NCBI GenBank assembly: GCA_026989265.1
Contig: JALSJP010000017.1
Coordinates: forward strand, 1 to 61,861
DNA: 61,861 bases
Source of the DNA: Micavibrio sp.
Lineage (GTDB): Bacteria; Pseudomonadota; Alphaproteobacteria; Micavibrionales; Micavibrionaceae
Direction of reading: 5' to 3'
Numbering within the stretch: the stretch's first letter is position 1; each line of letters opens with the position of its first letter. Below, in pieces: positions 26,984-35,242 of this stretch. The notes below the pieces were generated by a model, which saw only the letters and a list, made by a program, of their open reading frames with translations, did not search any database and was not told where the DNA came from. Both the position numbers and the translations under genes were made by a program.

Positions 26984-27658
26984 TTATGGTTGACCCACTT
27001 CGCTTACTTTAATTACATTGCCAAGCGATACGGCTCGCTCTCCTACAAGTAAAAATGTTGATCCATTTTGAGTTTCAATGCCGCCAACATATCCTGTAAC
27101 AACAGTAGTAGAGGTAAGTGAGGCATTTTGCCCATCAGTTGCATCAACCCTAATTTCATATGTTCCAGATGGTTGAGCAACGCCATTTTTATCGTTGCCA
27201 TCCCAAATAAACTCCGTAACATCGGGGGAGCTTTCAACTTCTTGCGATAATATAAGTGTATTATCCTTGTCAAAAATATTAATTGTTGTGCTAACAGCCG
27301 CCCCATCAATGGAGTAATTTACTTTCACTGGTTTTGTGCCGTCAAAATACCCTTCAGAGCTTAAATAGCTAACGTCTTTTCCTACATAATTAAGTGATGA
27401 TGAAAATGACGAACCAAGATTAAGCGACACTAAGCTATCAAGTTTTGAATTAGCGTTAATTTGCTGCTCTACTCCTGCGAATGAAACAAGCTGGTTAGTA
27501 AATTCCGTGGAATCCATCGGCGATAATGGGTCTTGGTTTTGCAATTGAGTTGTTAGCAAAATCAAGAAATCATCAAAATCAGATGCTAATTGCGCGGATG
27601 ATCTTTGAGTGTTCTTTGCAAAATCAAGCGCACTATTTATATTTACATCATTTGCCAT
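26984..27658 (-). CDS. flgD: Hook assembly cap protein FlgD
   Basis: A 224-aa scaffold. The N-terminal motif FLILLTTQLQNQDPLSPMDS, then EFTNQLVSFAGVEQQ, is diagnostic. The rest holds the FlgD Tudor/FnIII-like region (VNIFDKDNTLILSQEVESSP, FIWDGNDKNGVAQPSGTYEI). FlgD caps the growing hook and is replaced by hook-filament junction proteins. It lies between fliK and flgE, the standard order for hook genes. Confidence 0.92.
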   Translation of the reverse strand: MANDVNINSALDFAKNTQRSSAQLASDFDDFLILLTTQLQNQDPLSPMDSTEFTNQLVSFAGVEQQINANSKLDSLVSLNLGSSFSSSLNYVGKDVSYLSSEGYFDGTKPVKVNYSIDGAAVSTTINIFDKDNTLILSQEVESSPDVTEFIWDGNDKNGVAQPSGTYEIRVDATDGQNASLTSTTVVTGYVGGIETQNGSTFLLVGERAVSLGNVIKVSEVGQP

Positions 27659-27685
27659 AGTTAATTTCCTTTCCTTATGCTGATA

Positions 27686-29611
27686 TTAAACCAGCACATT
27701 ATAATGCATACGCCCTGTTTGAGGGTCGATTTGCCAGTCCATTACTGTTTGTGTTAAATCTTCATCTAAATCATTGTTGTCCGAGCCATCACCAGCAGCA
27801 TTTTTGTCATTACCTCGCCCGCCATCATTGCCAAAATCATGATTATCATCGGCTAGCTCAAAGCTAAGATTTCCATCCGCATCAAGCCCCGCATTACTAA
27901 GTGCGCGCTGTAATATGTCCGTATCTTGTTTAAGCAGCATATATGTCTCGGGCTTTTCCGCCGTAAGGACTATCTTTGTAACATTGTCCTTGTCTATGCT
28001 CATTTTAACTTCAACGCGCCCAAGCTCTGGCGGATCAAGCCTAAGTTTTATATTTGTATCCTGCCCCGCCTTCAGAGCTTTTTGTATTGTCACCGATACC
28101 ATTTGAGTGGCAGGGTGATTTGCTCCCGCATTTTGCGCTTGTGTTGTTATATTTGTAAGGCTGCTTTGCAATTGCGTTAGACTGTTAGTAGTGACCGCAT
28201 TTTGCGCTGTTGCTGCATCAATAGCTAAACTAGAATTTTGAGCTAACCCGCTAGCTTGTAAGAAATTTTGCCCCGAGCTATTTTTAGCGACATCCTTTAG
28301 AGTAGCTTTAAATTCGGGCTTTGCTGCTTCGTCATGCTTAATGTCTTTGGCTTTAACATCTTTAATGTCATCTCTAATGTCATCTCTAATATTATCTCTA
28401 ATATTATCTCTAATGTCATATCGTGAGTCATATTTAGTTTCTGCCTTATCCTTTGCTACAAGCTCTTTAGGCGCGGCCGTTTCTAATTTTTCAGGAATAA
28501 GTTGTAATATTGCTTGCTCAGTATTTTTGCGCTCAACTTTTGCTTGTGCATTTATTTGCGCATTATTTGTGGGAGGGGTTAGAACAACGAACTGCGCAAC
28601 TAGGCTTTCCAATGCTTTCACATCTTCTTGGTTAAGCCCTTCATCCTTAGATTTTTGAATATATTCTTGTAGCTCGGTTATCTGCTCTGGCGTAAGGTTT
28701 GCGGTTATCGCAGGCGCGTCGCTTGTCGAGGAAATATTTTCTACCTCCTCAATCATAGGTATAAGTGAATTACCCTCTGATTCTGCCTCTTTTTTATCAC
28801 CAGCTTTATCCGTTGGTATCATCGCCAAAATAGAAATAATATTTTCGATTTTTTCAGGCTTTGTCTCTGGCTTAATATCTGGAGTTATAACTATTTGATC
28901 GCTTAATTGAACATCTTTTTCGCTAAGCTTTGTTTCATGGGCTTCTTCTTTAATAGGCTCTACTTTAATAGGCTCTACTTTAATAGGAGCAGTCTCAAAC
29001 TTTGTTTCAACATCTATTTCCACGGGCTTTGTTTCAATAATAGCTATTTCAGATGCTTCTTTTGTTGTAACAGTTATATCTGCTATTTGCTCTAGTGATG
29101 CTTTTCCTTGAGTCTGCTCATTTATTAGTTCCTTGATCTCTTCATTAAGTGCAGCAATATTAAGCAGATCAAGCGGAACATCGCTTTTTGAATCCGTCAC
29201 AGGAACGGAAACAGAAACCGCCGCTTGCTCTGTTTGAAATGCGTTTATTTGAAATGCGTTTAAATGCGTGTTATCAATGACTAGTTTTGTCAATAACGCT
29301 TGCACTGGCACGGCTATTGGCGCTGTAACAGGTTCTTCTAAGGTGCTTTTAAGCTTAACCTTATTATCTTGATTATCTTGAAGTTTATTATCTTGCTGGG
29401 AATTATCTTTTTCTTTAAGGGACTTCATCATTTCTTCGAATTTTTTATTTTGCTCGGAAGTTCTTTCCTCATTTTTGTAAGAGCGCACTTCTTCCCTAAC
29501 CTCATCCTTTTTTAAAGAGGTCGTGTAATCTCTTTTCGCGCCAATGTTGCTCGGCGGATCTATGAGGCTTTTTTGAAACCCAAATTGATCTATAGAAAAG
29601 TTGTTGCTCAT
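27686..29611 (-). CDS. fliK: Flagellar hook-length control protein FliK
   Basis: A 641-aa protein with a long, low-complexity N-terminal ruler region rich in Glu/Lys/Ile, and a C-terminal Flg_hook domain (about 515-600) containing IKLRLDPPELGRVEVKM, IVLTAEKPETYMLLKQD and ILQRALSNAGL. FliK measures the hook and switches export specificity through FlhB. The ruler contains short tandem repeats (KVEPI units; RDNIRD/RDDIRD units) encoded by near-perfect DNA repeats. It lies directly upstream of flgD. Confidence 0.88.
   Translation of the reverse strand: MSNNFSIDQFGFQKSLIDPPSNIGAKRDYTTSLKKDEVREEVRSYKNEERTSEQNKKFEEMMKSLKEKDNSQQDNKLQDNQDNKVKLKSTLEEPVTAPIAVPVQALLTKLVIDNTHLNAFQINAFQTEQAAVSVSVPVTDSKSDVPLDLLNIAALNEEIKELINEQTQGKASLEQIADITVTTKEASEIAIIETKPVEIDVETKFETAPIKVEPIKVEPIKEEAHETKLSEKDVQLSDQIVITPDIKPETKPEKIENIISILAMIPTDKAGDKKEAESEGNSLIPMIEEVENISSTSDAPAITANLTPEQITELQEYIQKSKDEGLNQEDVKALESLVAQFVVLTPPTNNAQINAQAKVERKNTEQAILQLIPEKLETAAPKELVAKDKAETKYDSRYDIRDNIRDNIRDDIRDDIKDVKAKDIKHDEAAKPEFKATLKDVAKNSSGQNFLQASGLAQNSSLAIDAATAQNAVTTNSLTQLQSSLTNITTQAQNAGANHPATQMVSVTIQKALKAGQDTNIKLRLDPPELGRVEVKMSIDKDNVTKIVLTAEKPETYMLLKQDTDILQRALSNAGLDADGNLSFELADDNHDFGNDGGRGNDKNAAGDGSDNNDLDEDLTQTVMDWQIDPQTGRMHYNVLV
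28358..28417. repeat. 12-bp tandem repeat inside fliK
   Basis: Five consecutive 12-bp units of ATCTYTAATRTY form (the unit at 28370-28381 is ATCTCTAATGTC), coding for the RDNIRDNIRDDIRD stretch. A second, 15-bp repeat (CTTTAATAGGCTCTA) occurs at about 28949-28985. Both keep the frame if copies are gained or lost. Confidence 0.8.
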
Positions 29612-29632
29612 CTTGTTTTTCCTAAAATTTCC

Positions 29633-30103
29633 CTAAACAGTTTCGCTTAAACCTGATGAAACGGGCTTTTTACTGCTAGTATTTGATATAGAACCGTTAT
29701 TGCCATAACTATAACCATTTTGTTTATGTGCATCGCGGATAGCTGCGCTGCGCAATTTATTGCCTAGGCTTTCTGTGCATTTTTGCATGCGCTCCAAAGA
29801 TTCCATGTTCTTGCGGGATATTTCTTGAAACTCCTCATAAATTTCTTGAAGCTTCCTCTTCATGGCAGGGCTGGTCTTGCTAACTTCGTTCTTGCGGTCT
29901 AGAATCTGCACCATGTTTTCGCGATATTCCTGCGCTATAACCAGTTTATTTTCTTGAAGAGATAAAAACTGCTCATTATCTATATTGTTCAATGCACTTG
30001 TTTCATCTTCATAAATACCGCCAAGTTTTTTGATTATGTGCGTCATTTCAAGTAACGCTGCATTTGTGTCTTTCGGTAGTGTTTGTGTCTGTTGCTGTGC
30101 CAT
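29633..30103 (-). CDS. FlgN-like flagellar protein, copy 2
   Basis: A 156-aa soluble helical protein of FlgN type: ALLEMTHIIKKLGGIYEDET, LNNIDNEQFLSLQENKLVIA, then a coiled region (KRKLQEIYEEFQEISRKNME). FlgN-like proteins are export chaperones for the hook-filament junction proteins FlgK/FlgL, which are not in this window. It follows another FlgN-like gene after 2 bp; the two share the layout DxNxALxE...ISxxKKLxxxxxxET. The C-terminal ~40 residues are Gly/Asn/Ser-rich. Confidence 0.6.
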   Translation of the reverse strand: MAQQQTQTLPKDTNAALLEMTHIIKKLGGIYEDETSALNNIDNEQFLSLQENKLVIAQEYRENMVQILDRKNEVSKTSPAMKRKLQEIYEEFQEISRKNMESLERMQKCTESLGNKLRSAAIRDAHKQNGYSYGNNGSISNTSSKKPVSSGLSETV

Positions 30104-30105
30104 TA

Positions 30106-30540
30106 TTATACCCTTTCCTCTGCTTGTGTGTTTTCATTGCTAAAGCTCACTCTTTGACCTAATTCTTGCACCGTAAAGAGTGTTGATTTTGTGTTTGCAG
30201 CGGCGCGATCCTTAAGCTTGCCGATTATAATATTGTTGCTTTGTGTCTTTTCCTTAAGCTCTGATTGATATTTATTAAGCTGAGTTAATAAGGATTTGTC
30301 TGCTCCCCTAAATTCTTCAAGGTGGGTTCTAAATTCTTCCGAGGCTTGCACGTAACGCTCTACTAGAATTTCCTTGTCTTGTCCGATGAAGGCAAAGCTT
30401 AGATGGTCATTTACAACCAAAGCCTGAGTTTCGCGATCTGTGAATTCCACCAATTTTTTGCTAAGGCTTATAAGTTCGCGCAAAGCTATATTTACATCCT
30501 TAGGTGGGGGTTTATTATTTTTATTTAACGCATTGTTCAT
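30106..30540 (-). CDS. FlgN-like flagellar protein, copy 1
   Basis: A 144-aa helical protein: KDVNIALRELISLSKKLVEF, DRETQALVVNDHLSFAFIGQ, DKEILVERYVQASEEFRTHL, then a coiled tail. Similar in layout to its downstream neighbour, so probably an ancient tandem duplication. Its position between the rod-binding flgJ-like gene and fliK fits a hook or junction export chaperone. The FlgN assignment rests on helical layout and context, not on a strong motif. Confidence 0.6.
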   Translation of the reverse strand: MNNALNKNNKPPPKDVNIALRELISLSKKLVEFTDRETQALVVNDHLSFAFIGQDKEILVERYVQASEEFRTHLEEFRGADKSLLTQLNKYQSELKEKTQSNNIIIGKLKDRAAANTKSTLFTVQELGQRVSFSNENTQAEERV

Positions 30541-30552
30541 TTACATATCTCC

Positions 30553-30897
30553 TTATATATTTCCTGTTGTTCTTGCTGCTTGCATATCTATAAGTTTGCT
30601 TTTCACTTGGTTTTGAATTCCTATAATATCTAGCGATGCAATTTCCTTGCCATATTCTTGCACCATCATGCTGCGGAAGATTTCTTCACCTTTTCCACCG
30701 CCAAATGTCTTATCAACTTCGATGCCCTCGAACATTGGCTTCATCATCTCGGCAATAAATACCGCCTCGAATTCGCGCGCACTGCTTTCTATGCGCTGCA
30801 TGTTTTTCGAAGCCATATTCGAGATAACAGATGCAGGGTCTTTTACTTGCGTTGCTTGCATAAGGGCTAGTGATGTTTGCGGGGTTATATTGCTCAT
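30553..30897 (-). CDS. flgJ: Rod-binding protein (FlgJ N-terminal domain type)
   Basis: A 114-aa protein equivalent to the N-terminal rod-capping domain of FlgJ. Visible are REFEAVFIAEMMKPMFEGIE, the GGGKGEEIFRSMMVQEYGKEIA motif and GIQNQVKSKLI. The peptidoglycan hydrolase domain of enteric FlgJ is absent, as is common in alphaproteobacteria; a separate muramidase would be needed. It starts 1 bp after flgI, so the two are translationally linked. Confidence 0.88.
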   Translation of the reverse strand: MSNITPQTSLALMQATQVKDPASVISNMASKNMQRIESSAREFEAVFIAEMMKPMFEGIEVDKTFGGGKGEEIFRSMMVQEYGKEIASLDIIGIQNQVKSKLIDMQAARTTGNI

Positions 30898-30898
30898 G

Positions 30899-32074
30899 CT
30901 ACATCACCTCTATTTCTGCTTGAAGTGCGCCTGCTGCTTTTATCGCTTGCAAGATTGTTATGATATCGCGAGGTTTTACGCCCAGTTTATTTAATCCCGT
31001 AACAAGGTCTTGTAGAGTAACCCCCGTATCAAGTACGGCTAGCTTTACATCCTCGCCAATATTGGCAGAAACATCAGTGCGCGGAACAATTACAGTATCG
31101 CCCTGATCGGCAAATGGGTTGGGCTGTGATACTTGTGGGGCTTCATTTATCTTAAGTGTAAGGCTGCCTTGCGCTATTGCTACGCTGCTAACCCGCACAT
31201 CTGCGCCCATTACTATAACGCCTGATCGCTCGCTTATTATTACTTTTGCGGGCTGGTCTGGTTGAATGGGGAGCTGCTCTATATCTGTGATAAGATCAAC
31301 AATCGTGCCGTCATAATTATTTGGAAGGCGCAGCATAACACTTGCTGAGTTCTCGGCTTTAGCAAGCCTTGCATTTGTAAATCCATTAATAGCCTGAGCA
31401 ATGCGGCGCGACGTTGTAAAATCAGGATTTTTAAGCGACAGCCTAATATGTTGCAAATCTTCAAGCTTAAAGCCAATCTCGCGCTCAACTATACCGCCAT
31501 TTGGAATGCGTCCCGCAGTTGGGATATTTTGAGTTATAGACGCTGCATCCCCTTCAATGGAAAAGCCGGCAATATTCACCTCTCCTTGCGCAACAGCGTA
31601 AGCATTGCCATCTGCCGCTATTAATGGAGTGACAAGCAATGTCCCACCTTGCAGGGATTTTGCATCACCAAGCGCAGATACGCTTACATCTATTTTCGCG
31701 CCCTGATTAGTAAATGGGGGCAGGGTGGCTGTAACTATTACGGCGGCAACATTTCCAGTATTTACATTCTCGCCGCGTATATTAACGCCAAGGCGCTCTA
31801 GCATCGCAATAAGGCTTTGCTTTGTGAATGGTGAGTTATTAAGCCCATCGCCAGTGCCATTAAGCCCAACAACCAAGCCATATCCTACAAGCTGGTTATC
31901 TCTAACGCCTTCTATATTAATAATGTCTTTTATTCGCGAAGTTTTAGCTTCCGCATTATAAGAAGGAATAAGCAGCGATACTCCGACGACCAATGTAAGC
32001 CCTAAATTCTTCAGGATTGGTGCGCCGGAGGTAGGCGGAGGGTATTTATGATTTTTTTGTTTAAAACTAAACAT
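30899..32074 (-). CDS. flgI: Flagellar P-ring protein FlgI
   Basis: A 391-aa periplasmic protein. A signal peptide (about residues 22-43, ending NAEA) is preceded by a longer-than-usual polar N-terminus, so the true start could be internal. Family motifs: RIKDIINIEGVRDNQLVGYG, VVGLNGTGDG, FTKQSLIAMLERLGVN, GTLLVTPLIAADGNAYAVAQG and LVTGLNKLGVKPRDIITILQ. It forms the bushing in the peptidoglycan layer. First gene of the flgI-flgJ-flgN-flgN-fliK-flgD-flgE run. A strong sigma-54 element lies 58 bp upstream. Confidence 0.95.
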   Translation of the reverse strand: MFSFKQKNHKYPPPTSGAPILKNLGLTLVVGVSLLIPSYNAEAKTSRIKDIINIEGVRDNQLVGYGLVVGLNGTGDGLNNSPFTKQSLIAMLERLGVNIRGENVNTGNVAAVIVTATLPPFTNQGAKIDVSVSALGDAKSLQGGTLLVTPLIAADGNAYAVAQGEVNIAGFSIEGDAASITQNIPTAGRIPNGGIVEREIGFKLEDLQHIRLSLKNPDFTTSRRIAQAINGFTNARLAKAENSASVMLRLPNNYDGTIVDLITDIEQLPIQPDQPAKVIISERSGVIVMGADVRVSSVAIAQGSLTLKINEAPQVSQPNPFADQGDTVIVPRTDVSANIGEDVKLAVLDTGVTLQDLVTGLNKLGVKPRDIITILQAIKAAGALQAEIEVM

Positions 32075-32131
32075 TATCTTTTCAAAACTCTCTTTTTCTT
32101 TTCGCTACTTAACTTTACTGTTTGATACCTT

Positions 32132-32146
32132 GCGAAAGTCGTGCCA
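32132..32146 (-). promoter_or_regulatory. Sigma-54 promoter of the flgI operon
   Basis: On the minus strand TGGCACG-ACTT-TCGC: a full -24 element and the GC of -12 with exact GG-N10-GC spacing. It would start transcription about 45 bp before the flgI ATG. Confidence 0.75.
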
Positions 32147-32185
32147 GTTTTTATTTGTTGCTTTTTACCGTTATTATAGGCGGGA

Positions 32186-32200
32186 GGGCGGCGTTTTTGC
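32186..32200 (+). promoter_or_regulatory. Candidate sigma-54 promoter before fliX
   Basis: GGGC-GGCGTTT-TTGC on the plus strand keeps GG-N10-GC with TTGC at -12 but lacks the CACG of the -24 box. It is 97 bp before fliX. In Caulobacter fliX belongs to an earlier class, so this is uncertain. Confidence 0.25.
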
Positions 32201-32296
32201 CTTTTAAGCCGCTAGCTAGGCAAATATTACCTGCTTGCCCAAAATGTGAATTGGTGCGATTATATATAATGTAACAATGATGAAGGTGACTATATT

Positions 32297-32740
32297 ATGA
32301 AAGTTGGCGGAACTAAAGGGTCTAGCGGTACTTCAGGCACTAAAAAACCATCACATTCTAGCGGTGATTCAAATGTGGATTTCAGCCAGTTTGTAAATAG
32401 CGGAGCAAGCGAGACGGCAAGCGCGGGCGCTACGCAATCAATAGCCCAGCTTGATGTTTTGCTTGCCGCTCAAGAAGTCGAAGACCCAATGCAACGCGCG
32501 GCAAGAAATAAAATGCGCGCTCGTAGTAACAATATTTTAGAAAAGCTCGACCAAATTCGCCTTAAAATGCTTGGCGGGGATTTAACTATTGGACATATGC
32601 TTGATGTTGCCGATGTTGTGGCATCTCACCGTGATCGGATTGATGATCCAACCCTTACCTCTATAATGGATGAAATAGATTTACGCGCACAAGTTGAAAT
32701 CGCTAAAATGAAATATGCGATGGAACATAAAACTGTTTGA
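32297..32740 (+). CDS. fliX: Flagellar assembly regulator FliX
   Basis: A 147-aa protein with the FliX plan: a Gly/Ser-rich N-terminus (MKVGGTKGSSGTSGTKK), then FSQFVNSGAS, IAQLDVLLAAQEVEDPMQRA and a conserved C-terminal half (ILEKLDQIRLKMLGGDLTIG and RIDDPTLTSIMDEIDLRAQV). FliX binds FlbD and couples its activity to assembly of the early basal body. It is divergent from flgI, with GAAGGTGA before the ATG. Confidence 0.88.
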   Translation: MKVGGTKGSSGTSGTKKPSHSSGDSNVDFSQFVNSGASETASAGATQSIAQLDVLLAAQEVEDPMQRAARNKMRARSNNILEKLDQIRLKMLGGDLTIGHMLDVADVVASHRDRIDDPTLTSIMDEIDLRAQVEIAKMKYAMEHKTV

Positions 32741-32813
32741 TAAATTATCTTGTTTTTATATCCTAAAGCTATTATATTCCTTCAACTTTAATATAAATAT
32801 GTTCAGTAGATAA

Positions 32814-32827
32814 GCCTTATATAAGGC
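32814..32827. promoter_or_regulatory. 14-bp palindrome in dksA leader
   Basis: Perfect GCCTTATATAAGGC 14 bp before the dksA ATG, just upstream of the AAAGGA ribosome-binding site. Possible operator or RNA hairpin; no regulator known. Confidence 0.4.
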
Positions 32828-32841
32828 AAAAGGACAAGTAA

Positions 32842-33270
32842 ATGACAACAATAAATAGTGTGACACTCCCAATTGATTATGACCCTGAAAATGATAAGGG
32901 TGAGTTTATGAATCCTCAAATGAAGGAATATTTCCGCCTGCAACTTATTGCTTGGCGTGAGGATTTGTTAAGGGAATCTGAAAGCACAATTCAAGATACA
33001 TTGCAAAGCACGGAGCTGCAAAAACCTGATGTTGCTGACCGCGCGGCGGCAGAAACTGACCACGCGCTTGAACTCCGCACTCGTGATAGAGAGCGTAAGT
33101 TGATCTCTAAGATTAACTCTACAATCGCTAAGATTGATGAAGATGAATATGGTTATTGCGACGAAACGGGAGAGCCGATATCTATCGGTCGCCTGAAAGC
33201 ACGTCCAATCGCTACACTAAGCCTTGAAGCGCAAGAACGCCATGAGCGCATGGAAAAAACTCAGGCATAA
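32842..33270 (+). CDS. dksA: RNA polymerase-binding transcription factor DksA
   Basis: A 142-aa DksA: EYFRLQLIAWREDLLRESES, the coiled-coil tip region DVADRAAAETDHALELRTRD and the globular end YGYCDETGEPISIGRLKARP. Only one of the four zinc-site cysteines remains (Cys in GYCDE); the others are Thr, Leu/Ser and Glu. This one-cysteine form is usual in alphaproteobacteria and does not need zinc. It binds the RNA polymerase secondary channel with ppGpp. It is 101 bp downstream of fliX. Confidence 0.92.
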   Translation: MTTINSVTLPIDYDPENDKGEFMNPQMKEYFRLQLIAWREDLLRESESTIQDTLQSTELQKPDVADRAAAETDHALELRTRDRERKLISKINSTIAKIDEDEYGYCDETGEPISIGRLKARPIATLSLEAQERHERMEKTQA

Positions 33271-33303
33271 TTTTTCTTGCTTTGTTTATTGTTTTGCTAT
33301 GAA

Positions 33304-33319
33304 TGTTTCACGTGAAACA
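33304..33319. other. parS: parS chromosome-partition site
   Basis: A perfect 16-bp palindrome TGTTTCACGTGAAACA, which fits the conserved chromosomal parS consensus bound by ParB. A half-site TGTTTCACG follows at 33338-33346. ParB and MipZ partner at such sites, and mipZ is present at the window edge. parS sites usually cluster near the replication origin. Confidence 0.85.
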
Positions 33320-33419
33320 AAGGTAGAACACTCACCTGTTTCACGGCTATATTTATGACCGATTAAGATTGCTTAGGTTATAGCGTTATCTGGAATGACG
33401 TGGTTGCGGGGGTAACAAA

Positions 33420-33452
33420 GCTTGCGACTGCAAGCTCGCGGACAATTCCGCG
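33420..33452 (+). repeat. Double-hairpin element, copy 1
   Basis: Two adjacent 6-bp hairpins joined by one T: GCTTGC-GACT-GCAAGC (33420-33435) and CGCGGA-CAAT-TCCGCG (33437-33452). It lies between dksA and the end of flgH and is repeated identically 48 bp downstream. Confidence 0.8.
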
Positions 33453-33467
33453 TTTTTAAACTAACAA

Positions 33468-33500
33468 GCTTGCGACTGCAAGCTCGCGGACAATTCCGCG
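33468..33500 (+). repeat. Double-hairpin element, copy 2
   Basis: Identical to copy 1 over 34 bp, followed by CTCTTTTAAAT. A third, sequence-diverged but structurally equal copy is at 56984-57016. It ends 10 bp before the flgH stop, so it may also lie at the end of the flgF-flgH message. Confidence 0.8.
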
Positions 33501-33510
33501 CTCTTTTAAA

Positions 33511-34257
33511 TCAAAAAGGAAATAATATATCATATAGCTGCTGCCCATATCGAGGTTGCTGCATATCCAAAATCTGTCCTTGACCGCCATATATGATGCG
33601 GGCTTCGGCTATTTGGTCATATGACACTGTGTTATTTACCGAAACATCTTCTGGTCTTATAACCCCATCAACTTGCAGCAATCTTTTCTCGAAATTAACT
33701 CGGACTTCTTGCTTGCCGTGAATAACCATATTGCCATTAGGAAGTATTTGCGTAATAAGCGCGGCAAGGCGCAGTTTCACATCTTCATTGCGCTTAATCC
33801 TGCCTGTACCCTTATGTAAAGATGCGGCGTCAAAATCGGCAAGACTTGTGTTGGTTACGGCCTCTGGCAAAATTGTGTTTAATGTTTGCTCAAGACCAAA
33901 TAGATTATCTAGCCCTGCGGTTTCATCGCTTGTGCGCTTGCGTTCGGTCTCATTCCTCATATTAGCTTCGTCTTCTATATCGATCATGACGGTAATTATA
34001 TCGCCAACATCATTTCCGCGTTGATCTTCAAAGAATGTAGTGCGGTTGCTCTGCCATAGTGAATTATTAAGCTTTGTCACTTTTTTAGGGTTAGGCATAG
34101 GCAGACTAACTGGTTGATAGTTTGGATCAGTCATGGGGTTTGTGATTTTAGCCATGTCAGGGGCTTTGCCGATATTAGCAATGCGATCAGCCGTAGAGCA
34201 AGCTCCAAGCATAGAGCATGTCATTAATGCTATGATAGTTGTTTTTATATTGCTCAT
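33511..34257 (-). CDS. flgH: Flagellar L-ring lipoprotein FlgH
   Basis: A 248-aa outer-membrane lipoprotein. The lipobox is LGAC with Cys20. Family motifs: SLWQSNRTTFFEDQRGNDVG, DIITVMIDIEDEANMRNETE, TGRIKRNEDVKLRLAALITQ, ILPNGNMVIHGKQEVRVN and the C-terminal GQGQILDMQQPRYGQQ. With FlgI it forms the LP-ring. Last gene of flgF-flgG-flgA-flgH. Confidence 0.94.
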   Translation of the reverse strand: MSNIKTTIIALMTCSMLGACSTADRIANIGKAPDMAKITNPMTDPNYQPVSLPMPNPKKVTKLNNSLWQSNRTTFFEDQRGNDVGDIITVMIDIEDEANMRNETERKRTSDETAGLDNLFGLEQTLNTILPEAVTNTSLADFDAASLHKGTGRIKRNEDVKLRLAALITQILPNGNMVIHGKQEVRVNFEKRLLQVDGVIRPEDVSVNNTVSYDQIAEARIIYGGQGQILDMQQPRYGQQLYDILFPF

Positions 34258-34270
34258 TTTAAGACCTTTC

Positions 34271-35206
34271 CTAATTTTGCATTACCGCAACTTCGTTATC
34301 ACCTGTAACAATGGCTTGCAGTGTTTTGTTGCTCAAAGTGTTCACCACGCGAATAACATCGCCTTTCGCTCCATTTTCAAGTGCTTTTACTTGCGTTGTT
34401 AAGCTCATAGCCCCGCTATTTAGTGATAGCATTACAAGTGACCCGCGCTTTATAATTTGCGTGGCGGTTATGTCGGTTTGCTTTATGGGGCGACCTGCAA
34501 TAATCATTCTACGCGCGGTCATTCCTATAATTTGGCTCGCATCCGCGATTGTATCTCTTGAGAATGCCCGCTCTTTTATTTTGACATATTCAATATCGCG
34601 GCTTTGTATAGTTCTTCCATGCTGCACATTAGTAGATAGCACTGGAACTGTTATAACGGGCTGTATTTGCCCTTTTATATTAAATTGTTGAATAGGGTTT
34701 TCAGCCGATGGCGCAACGATTGTAACTTCAAATTTTTTGCGCGAGGCATCAAGACTCAAATTTGTGATAGCCATGCTTGCTGGCTGGTCATATGGCAATA
34801 TAATTTTGTGATATTGGCTTGGTATATTAATTTCATAATCACCATATATATTTTCTTCATATAAAGCCGTGTAGATGGTTTCCTTTATTTGGTCATATTC
34901 TATAACAGTTGCAGCGCGGCGCAAGGTGACTTTGTCTGAGTTGCTAGCAGGTCTCCATGGTAAGTCCATAGCCATAGCAATGCGGAGCAATGTCCGCGCA
35001 TTTAATACCATATCTTTATTTGGGTTAGGGGCATTACCTAGCACTTTATCATCCCCGCGCGGAAGGTCATAAAACACATCACCAAGCGTAATTACATTGC
35101 TTGTTATGATGCTGTTTTCCTTTATCCCTACGGCGTTAGCCACATTGAAAGGCAGGATCATTGCACATATAATTGATGATATAATATTTATCTTTAATGC
35201 TTTCAT
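34271..35206 (-). CDS. flgA: P-ring assembly chaperone FlgA
   Basis: A 311-aa periplasmic protein with signal peptide (about 1-25, ending VANA). The N-terminal part includes ITLGDVFYDLPRGDD, and the C-terminal SAF domain (about 185-305) has VQHGRTIQSRDIEYVKIKER, GMTARRMIIAGRPIKQTDIT and LENGAKGDVIRVVNTLSNKT. FlgA helps FlgI polymerise around the rod. The order flgF-flgG-flgA-flgH is the alphaproteobacterial one. Confidence 0.9.
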   Translation of the reverse strand: MKALKINIISSIICAMILPFNVANAVGIKENSIITSNVITLGDVFYDLPRGDDKVLGNAPNPNKDMVLNARTLLRIAMAMDLPWRPASNSDKVTLRRAATVIEYDQIKETIYTALYEENIYGDYEINIPSQYHKIILPYDQPASMAITNLSLDASRKKFEVTIVAPSAENPIQQFNIKGQIQPVITVPVLSTNVQHGRTIQSRDIEYVKIKERAFSRDTIADASQIIGMTARRMIIAGRPIKQTDITATQIIKRGSLVMLSLNSGAMSLTTQVKALENGAKGDVIRVVNTLSNKTLQAIVTGDNEVAVMQN

Positions 35207-35242
35207 AATATCGCCTTTCTTTAGTTTTGGTTATCTAGTTAT

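Noticed and set aside
33401-33510. CRISPR-like repeats
   Set aside because: Only two short copies, each made of two internal hairpins, without regular spacers or cas genes.
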